From: Malurus cyaneus samueli
Taxonomy: Eukaryota; Chordata; Aves; Passeriformes; Maluridae
Length of the DNA stretch: 64,000 nucleotides
NCBI GenBank assembly: GCA_009741485.1
Contig: CM019229.1
Coordinates: 1,305,946-1,369,945 of the forward strand
Reading direction: 5' to 3'
Shown here: piece after piece, positions 58,059 through 64,000 of the stretch
Layout: each line of letters opens with the position of its first letter
Numbering within the stretch: position 1 is the first letter of the stretch
Position numbers and translations under genes: made by a program
The notes under the pieces: generated by a model
Seen by the model: only the letters and a program-made list of their open reading frames with translations
The model's database searches: none
Told to the model about the DNA's origin: nothing

Positions 58059-59584
58059 GGTTCTCTCATCACAATGACTTCTCACACAACATTCTTTGTC
58101 AAGCATTACAACCCAGTGCCTCACACCTGTCCTAACAAGCCCACTTTTCCCTCAGACTGAAGGAGCTTCCTGAATCCTTGAAGTGGGTCCTCACACTGTT
58201 GGAGGCTGAAAGGAGAAGGGGCATGGAGAGAATGTCAGGCCACCTGGAAAGGATGCCCTTGGACGTGTTCATCAAGGCTTCTGAGCTCCCTGGAAAAAAC
58301 ACCCTAAATTGGGATGGATTGGGTCAAAGGACCAGCTGGCACTGAAGGAAGAGCTCCCAGCAGCGGGATGTACAAAGGGCGTTTGAACAAGTCCCAGCCA
58401 AAGGCAGAACTTTGCATTTTTGCAGTCGAAAACAGAGGAAAGAAAATTCACAAGAGGCATCAAGGAGGTGACAAAACAGCTGTGATTTGCCTCCTCTTTT
58501 TTTCCCAAGGCTGAATCTGTTACTATTTTAGAATAATTCACGAGCAGGGTGGGGCAGATCCATATTGATCTTAATCCGTCCCAAAAGAGATTAAAGGAGC
58601 AGCAGGAAAGGGAGGGGGAGGACATGAGGCAAGCCCTGCAGAGAGTGAGGGCGGCTAAAAAGCTCCCAGCAGGGTGGAAAATGCAGATTACTCTTCTTCA
58701 GCAGAATAAACGCCACTATTCTTCTTCTCTTTGCTAAAGTTCTGTATAAACAGAACAAAAATACGTTGTAAGAAATGACCTTTCCTCAAATGGAACAGAA
58801 AGCATGGTCAGGTCTCTGCTCTTTCCTGTAAAAAGGTCGAAAAATATTTAAGACACGAAAGAACTGGAAATGTGGCTGTGGAAATCCAAGTGGTGTGGAA
58901 CAACTAGCGTTGATCAGGTCATCACCCTGCAAGAACAGGGAGAAAATGGGCAGGGATTAAGAGCTATGGATCTTGGTTCCTCTCCTGTCATATAGTGAAG
59001 GAGGAGCACACGCTCTCACAGATGATGGGAGGGAATGAGAGACCCACAACACCGTCCACTTGGGTCACAGAGGGATTTGGGCGCCGTGTGGTTCCCCCAG
59101 AATGAGATAAATCCATGGGAAGTGGCCTAGCAGCAGAAGCCCTGATGTTGGGGATGCAGCCGCTGCCGTTCCCCCGGAGGAATTTTTGGGGGTCACTGGG
59201 CTTAATCCTTCCTATTAATGAACCCCACGTTAATTACTGCACATAGTATTGCAGACACGCTCAGCACCTCCTGGTGTCATCTGTCCAGCAGCTCCCTCGG
59301 AATCCGATTCCGGGATTGGGCTGACAGACAGAGACAACTGTCGCGGAAGTCTCCCACACAGAGCATTTGCCGGATTACACATGACAATTTAAAGCCTGGT
59401 TCCCAAGAAGGAGCTCTGATTTTTCTGCAGAAATGTTGAAAAATTGGGAGGGGAAGCTATTTTCTAACTGATGCAAAGGAAAATGTAGGTATATTCCACG
59501 GTAATGTTTCTTTTAGAATTCTACAGCCATCTCTGGAATTTTCAAAAGCATTTTTCTGGGCCCTGTGTGTTTATGGGGTCGCAG
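58059..59584. other. Unique non-coding sequence
   Basis: No frame or repeat family was recognised. CpG is slightly more common around 59.0-59.4 kb. Confidence 0.4.
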
Positions 59585-59745
59585 TTTCTCCAGCTGAGTT
59601 GCCGCCTGGCACGGGTGCCCAGAGGAAGCGTGGCTGCCCTGGATCCCTGGCAGTGCCAAGGCAGGCTGGACATTGGGGCTGGGAGCAAGCCTGGGATGGT
59701 GGGAGCTGTCCCTGTCGTCCTTGCCAATGTGCAGGGGTGGGCTGA
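59585..59745 (+). mobile_element. CR1 LINE fragment, sense
   Basis: GGATCCCTGGCAGTGCCAAG, GGCTGGACATTGGGGCTGGG and GCCTGGGATGGTGGGAGC follow the CR1 sense order. Both ends are eroded. Confidence 0.8.
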
Positions 59746-60174
59746 GGCTGTTCTTAAAAACCTTTCCAGCCGCCAACCAGGGCAGAGAGAGGAGTCCATC
59801 CCCATAAAAACAGGGATCCCCTTCATGCCCAGCTCCTTTTCACCCAGGAATGGCATCATTCCCTCACTGGCCCGTTCCACATACAGATGGGCAAACGTCG
59901 AGCCCTAAGATGCCTCCAATGCGCTCCCCTGCAGCCCATCCCAGCTCTCATTTCATCCTCTTGGCTGTCCCTGATGGAAGCTTTCCTTCCCTCCCTCAGT
60001 CCCTGGTTATCCCAGCCCCAATTCCCAGCCCAGCTTACCTTTTGAGCTGGGCAGGAAGGCAAATTTAGGGAACTAGAGCCAGAGAACAGGATGGCAGGCC
60101 TGGGTGAATGGAATCTCGCCACTGAGAGCTGACCACTACACCTTGCCAGCGCCCTGCGGAGAGGGATTGACGGG
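59746..60174. other. Unique non-coding sequence
   Basis: Nothing was recognised. Confidence 0.4.
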
Positions 60175-60760
60175 CAGTGATGATTTGATTGATTGATTCG
60201 GGCAGGGACTGATTGATCGGCAGTGATTGATTGATTGATTGACGGGCAGGGCTGATTGGATCGTCATGATTGATTGACCAGACGCAATGGACAGGGCAGG
60301 GAATTGATTGACAGGGCAGGGATTTGACAGGGCATGATTGATTGACAGGCCAAGGGATTATTGATCAGGCGGGGAATTGACAGGGCAAGGGATTGAATGA
60401 TCGGGCAGGGATTAATTGATTGGGCAGGGATTGACCCAGCAGGGATTGATTGTCAGGCAGGATTGATTGGACCGGAGGCAGTGATGATTGATTGATTGAT
60501 TGAATTGATTGATTGATCGGGCAGGGATTGACGGGCAGTGATTAATTGCCAGGCAAGGGATTGATTGCCCCTGGCAGCATTGACAGGGCAGGGATTGATC
60601 AGGGCAGGGATTGGATTGAGCGAGGGCAAGGTGATTGATTGACTGGGTAGTGATGACAAGGGCAGGGATTGACAGGGCAGGGCATATGATTGATCGCGCA
60701 GTGGATTGAAGGAGGGATTGATCAGGCAGGGATTGACAGGGCCGTGATTGACCAGGCAGC
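60175..60760. repeat. Irregular GATT / GGGCAGGGATTGA minisatellite
   Basis: Units made of (GATT)1-5 followed by GACAGGGCAGG or TCGGGCAGGG repeat for almost 600 bp without a strict period. Many one-base losses look like sequencing noise rather than ordered mutation. Confidence 0.88.
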
Positions 60761-61149
60761 AGGGGCTGGGGCCAGGCCTGCATATGGGAAACCTCTGCTC
60801 AGGGGGATGAGGGGAGCCCAGCTGCTCTATGAGGGAGCTCTGCACCTGGCCAGCCCCATTCAACTGTCACCTGCGCAAGCAGGGCGCCCCCTCCCGGGCT
60901 CTGTGCATCTGCCTGCAAAGAAAATGTGCCCAGAAAGGAATTAAAGTGAGGCCACGCTCCATAAATCGATCCCATCCCTTCGCAGTGATCAGTGCATCCA
61001 ATCCCAAAGGGACATTTCCTAAGAACCCGAGAAGGGAATGAAGCTGCCTAGGCTTAAAATCGCCAACGTTTATCACACTAGAGGGAGAGGCCTCCGTCCC
61101 CTGCTTCCTACGTGATTTCAGATAAATTGAAGCCCATCTGCTGGTGTTT
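60761..61149. other. Unique non-coding sequence
   Basis: Nothing was recognised. Confidence 0.4.
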
Positions 61150-61330
61150 TGGTCAAAAGAGATTATTACTCCAAGGGTGACAGTTTTACAACAATGTAAT
61201 TATCTTTGTTGAGCTATAAAAAGGCAGAGGTGGGGCCCCTCCAATGAGAGTGAATCGCTGCACCTCCAGAGACCGGCAAGCTGGGGGTTCCCTGCAGTCC
61301 CATGGGACTGCTGCCCGGCTTCCAGGAGAG
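61150..61330 (+). promoter_or_regulatory. TATA-box motif, possible promoter
   Basis: CTATAAAAAGGCAG at 61214-61227 is identical to 37060-37073. The surroundings differ: the only CCAAT (61240) lies downstream of the TATA box and GC boxes are missing. A short ORF from the ATG at 61333 has no recognisable product. Weak candidate. Confidence 0.25.
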
Positions 61331-61639
61331 GGATGCACATGATAACTGTGGCAGCACACTGTCATCCATGCCTACAGCATGGACCTAGAGGGAGCTGGGG
61401 CTGGAGAACCTCAAATCCTGCTGAGCCCCCTCAGGGGAAATTGCCCCCCTCAGGTGAGACTCCACCTGCAGAGCTGCCCCAGCCCTGGGATCTGGCACAG
61501 GGAAGATGGAGCTGCCTGAGAGAGTCCAGGGAGACATGGAGATGCTACCAAGGGCCTGGAGCCCTCTGCTTCGCGAGCAGGCTGGGAGAGCCGGGTGCTC
61601 ACCTGAGAGGAGAAGGCCTCGGAGACTCAAAGCCCATTC
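61331..61639. other. Unique sequence with overlapping short frames
   Basis: Plus frames 61333-61674 and 61506-62069 overlap and run into CR1, so neither is convincing as a gene. Confidence 0.4.
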
Positions 61640-61965
61640 CAGGGCTAAAGGGGCTCAGAGACTGGAGAGGGTGACCTGGGGAACAAGGGAATGGAGAGAA
61701 CAGACCGGGAATAGCTCCCGCCAAGGGCAGGATGGATGGGTTTGGGGAGAATTGTCCTGGGGGGTGGGAAGGCCCTGGCCACAGGCTGTGCCCCAAGGGC
61801 TGTGCTGCCCTGGATCTGGTAGCCCAAGGGGGCCCCCAGGCTGGACATTGGGCTGGGAGCAGCCTGGGACAGTGGGAGTGGTCCCTGCCATGCAGGGGGG
61901 TGATAGCTGGCCATTAGATCTTTCCAAGTCCCAAACCATTGGGATGGATTACAGTAAAGTGGCTC
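61640..61965 (+). mobile_element. CR1 LINE fragment, sense, 3' end
   Basis: GGGAACAAGGGAATGGAGAG, GGGCAGGATGGATGGGTTTG, GGGTGGGAAGGCCCTGGCCA, CAGGCTGGACATTGGGCTGG and CCAAGTCCCAAACCATTGGG follow CR1 sense order with many one-base changes. Confidence 0.88.
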
Positions 61966-63019
61966 TGTTGAAGACATTGGGTTGGCTTAATAATAAACAA
62001 AGAAATGCTGCTGATTCAAAGAGGAAGGAGAGGCTGAACTGTCCTGGCAGCACTGTTATCAAGAGATAACAGGGCCGTGACAGGGGGAATTCATTCTGCT
62101 TCCGAATTCCTGCTGGTGCTTTTCGGGAACAGGCTTTTTGGGAAGCTTAGGTACTGCAGATTACGAATTTTCCCTCTGTGGTCAGTGGTCCCCAAGCGTG
62201 TGAGCTGCCAGGCAGGGCAGGACCACGAGGGCTTTCTGAGGAGTGTCCATAATATTTCTGCCACTTTAAATACCCAGAGCCATGGAGAAGCTCAGTCCAC
62301 TCAGCCAGTGTTTCTGATGGCTGCAATTGTGAGGACACCAGGGCTCTCCATGTGAGGCGGATTTTCCACATAGCGGGTGATGAATCAGGGTTTGGCTGAA
62401 TTTATCTCTATTTAGCTTCTCCTAACGTTTTTTTTCAAGCATCGTTCTTCAGGTTGTGGTCAAGGCACGGCCACTGGTGGCTCTCCATGAACAGTTCTTC
62501 AGTGGATTGGGATCCTGGCTTGCAGTGTGGCTCAACTGGCCATGATGGGGAGGAATGCTCGGTTCCTGTGAGTCAGTGGTGTTTTGTGTTATTAACACAT
62601 TCCTGGAGTCATTTCAATCCACTGTCTGATTGATAATGGTTTTATATGGGGTTTGGGTGTGTCCTGTCCATCTGTCAGGATGTCTCTTTTTAATTTTCAA
62701 GGCTCATGTGAAATCCAAGAGCCCTGGACAGCCAATGACTCCCCTCTGAGGAGGACACGGGTTCACGACCCAACGTGTTCACGTCCTTCCCAAGGTGTGG
62801 CTCCTTGGATCTGGACCCTCTGTTTTGGGAAGTTCCTGATTTTTTTGGGAAGAATGTTTGGGAAGGTGATGGTGAGGACAGGGATATACAAACACACATT
62901 CGTTGAGACTCGAGGACCCAGGACAGCAAGCCTGTGAAATGAGAAATACCTGGCTGTGCAGCCACCCTGCTGGGCTGTAGGGTCCTCAGTTCCCATGGAT
63001 AAAAGGCCATGATAAAGAC
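61966..63019. other. Unique non-coding sequence
   Basis: No gene or repeat family was recognised. Confidence 0.4.
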
Positions 63020-63362
63020 TGAAGGGGAAGAAGGGAGAGAAGAATAAGAAAAGAGAAGGAGAAGAAGATGAGGAATATTAATAAATAATATATATAATAG
63101 TATGAGAAGGAGAATGAAGGAGAAAAGTAAGAAGGAGGGAGGAGGAAGAGGAGAGAAAGGAGAAGGAGAAGAAGGGAAGGAGAGGAGAAGGAAGGAGAAG
63201 GAAGAAGGAGAAGGAGAAGGAGAAGAGAAGGAAAGAGGAGAAGAGAAGAGAAGGAGAGGAGAAGGAGAAGGAGAAGGAGATAGGAGAAGGAGAGAGAAGG
63301 AGAAGGAGAGGAGAAGAGAAGGAGAAGGAGTAAGGAGAAGGAGAAGGAGAAGGAGAAGACAG
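63020..63362. repeat. GA-rich array, (GGAGAA)n
   Basis: Purine array dominated by GAGAAG and GGAGAA words with an AT-rich start (TAATAAATAATATATATAAT). Frames here are array translation. Confidence 0.93.
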
Positions 63363-64000
63363 TGAGGAGGCAGCCAAAGAACAAGACAGGAAGACAGGAG
63401 GAAGTGCATGGTTGAAAAGTGGAGTCGGCATTTGGGTGTAGTTCCTCTCTCCAAGGATACCCCTCCAACCTGCAGGGTGCCCCTGAACTCAAGGGAAGAA
63501 CATCAGATCCCTTGCCCAGCTCATAGGCAGGTCCCTCAGCTCTGCTTATTCACTCAGCTGTGTCCCCATCCTGGAGGGAAGGAGATTTCACAAAGATCCG
63601 CAACCATGAGAGGCTGGGACCACAAAATCCACCCCAGGTCCAGGTTTTTATCCAAATCTTCCCTCTCATCACCCAGGGCAACCTGCTGCTCCATCCCCGG
63701 GTTTACAAAGACTCCTTCCCTTAGCCTTCAAGCACTCCCACAGGGTGAGCTGAGGGGGAGGATTTGCTGCAGAAGTTGGTCCTGCACTCCTGGAGAGAGG
63801 TTTCCCTGCTGTCTCGGAAAGATCCAAGGAAATCCAAAACAGCAAAATCTCCTTGTGATCTGAAATTCCTTGGAAAATGGGGAAGAAAAAAAAAAAAGCC
63901 CCCCCGCCCCCAAAACCAAAAAGGCCCCCCCTGCTTGAAGCGCAGGAAAAGTCATCATGGGCAATATCTGGGGAAAAAATGCCAAATTCATCCTGGCACC
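63363..64000. other. Unique sequence ending in homopolymer-rich edge
   Basis: No gene was recognised. At 63886-63930 runs of A and C follow each other directly, which may mark low sequence quality near the end. Confidence 0.4.

Noticed and set aside
62690..63454. 254-codon leucine/serine-rich minus-strand frame
   Set aside because: Mostly the complement of the GGAGAA array.

Overview
This window looks like vertebrate nuclear DNA, and most probably bird DNA. The support is many short, 5'-truncated CR1 LINE fragments on both strands, two solo retroviral LTRs with clean target-site duplications, general CpG poverty outside a few patches, and an intact eukaryotic tRNA gene. The amount of CR1 plus the LTR types fits a songbird-like genome, but that narrower placement is inference. 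I found no operon-style or bacterial organisation, no CRISPR array, and no protein-coding gene that I can name. Almost all open reading frames are short, overlap on both strands, or come from simple repeats or CR1.

Layout. 1-12 kb: mostly unique non-coding sequence with one longer CR1 (2.0-2.8 kb), one antisense CR1 (3.8 kb) and a 1.4 kb solo LTR (10518-11938, 5-bp duplication). 12-24 kb: CR1 pieces, several dispersed repeats in direct and inverted pairs, a tRNA-Thr(AGT) gene (14603-14675), minisatellites, and a second solo LTR (23555-23915, 6-bp duplication). 24-36 kb: minisatellites with units of about 37, 19 and 20 bp, more CR1, and a C-poor strand-asymmetric stretch. 36.9-37.1 kb: the best promoter-like module, with an RFX-like site, several CCAAT boxes, two GC boxes and a TATA box, directly followed by a 540-bp TGGA array.

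38.6-55.3 kb is the most remarkable part. The same 6.6-7 kb sequence appears as copy A (38.6-45.6 kb), a partial copy C (45.6-48.7 kb) and copy B (48.7-55.3 kb). B is clean. A and C differ from it mainly by scattered single-base insertions and deletions, with stretches that look almost scrambled. Copy A also carries an uninterrupted run of 88 G where B has none. I read this as assembly-made (false) duplication from poorly corrected long reads, not as biology.

55.3-64 kb: a CpG-rich patch with a possible membrane-anchor exon on the minus strand (about 55818-56023), a second copy of a 450-bp repeat from 26.3 kb, GA-rich arrays, a GATT-rich minisatellite, and a second TATA motif identical over 14 bases to the one at 37.06 kb.

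Gene cooperation: only the tRNA gene is secure. It supplies threonine tRNA reading ACU/ACC-type codons. The promoter module and the candidate exon lie on opposite strands about 19 kb apart and cannot be joined into one gene from this sequence. I did not find a convincing undescribed biological system. The strongest signals are the duplicated and noisy block and the promoter-like cluster.
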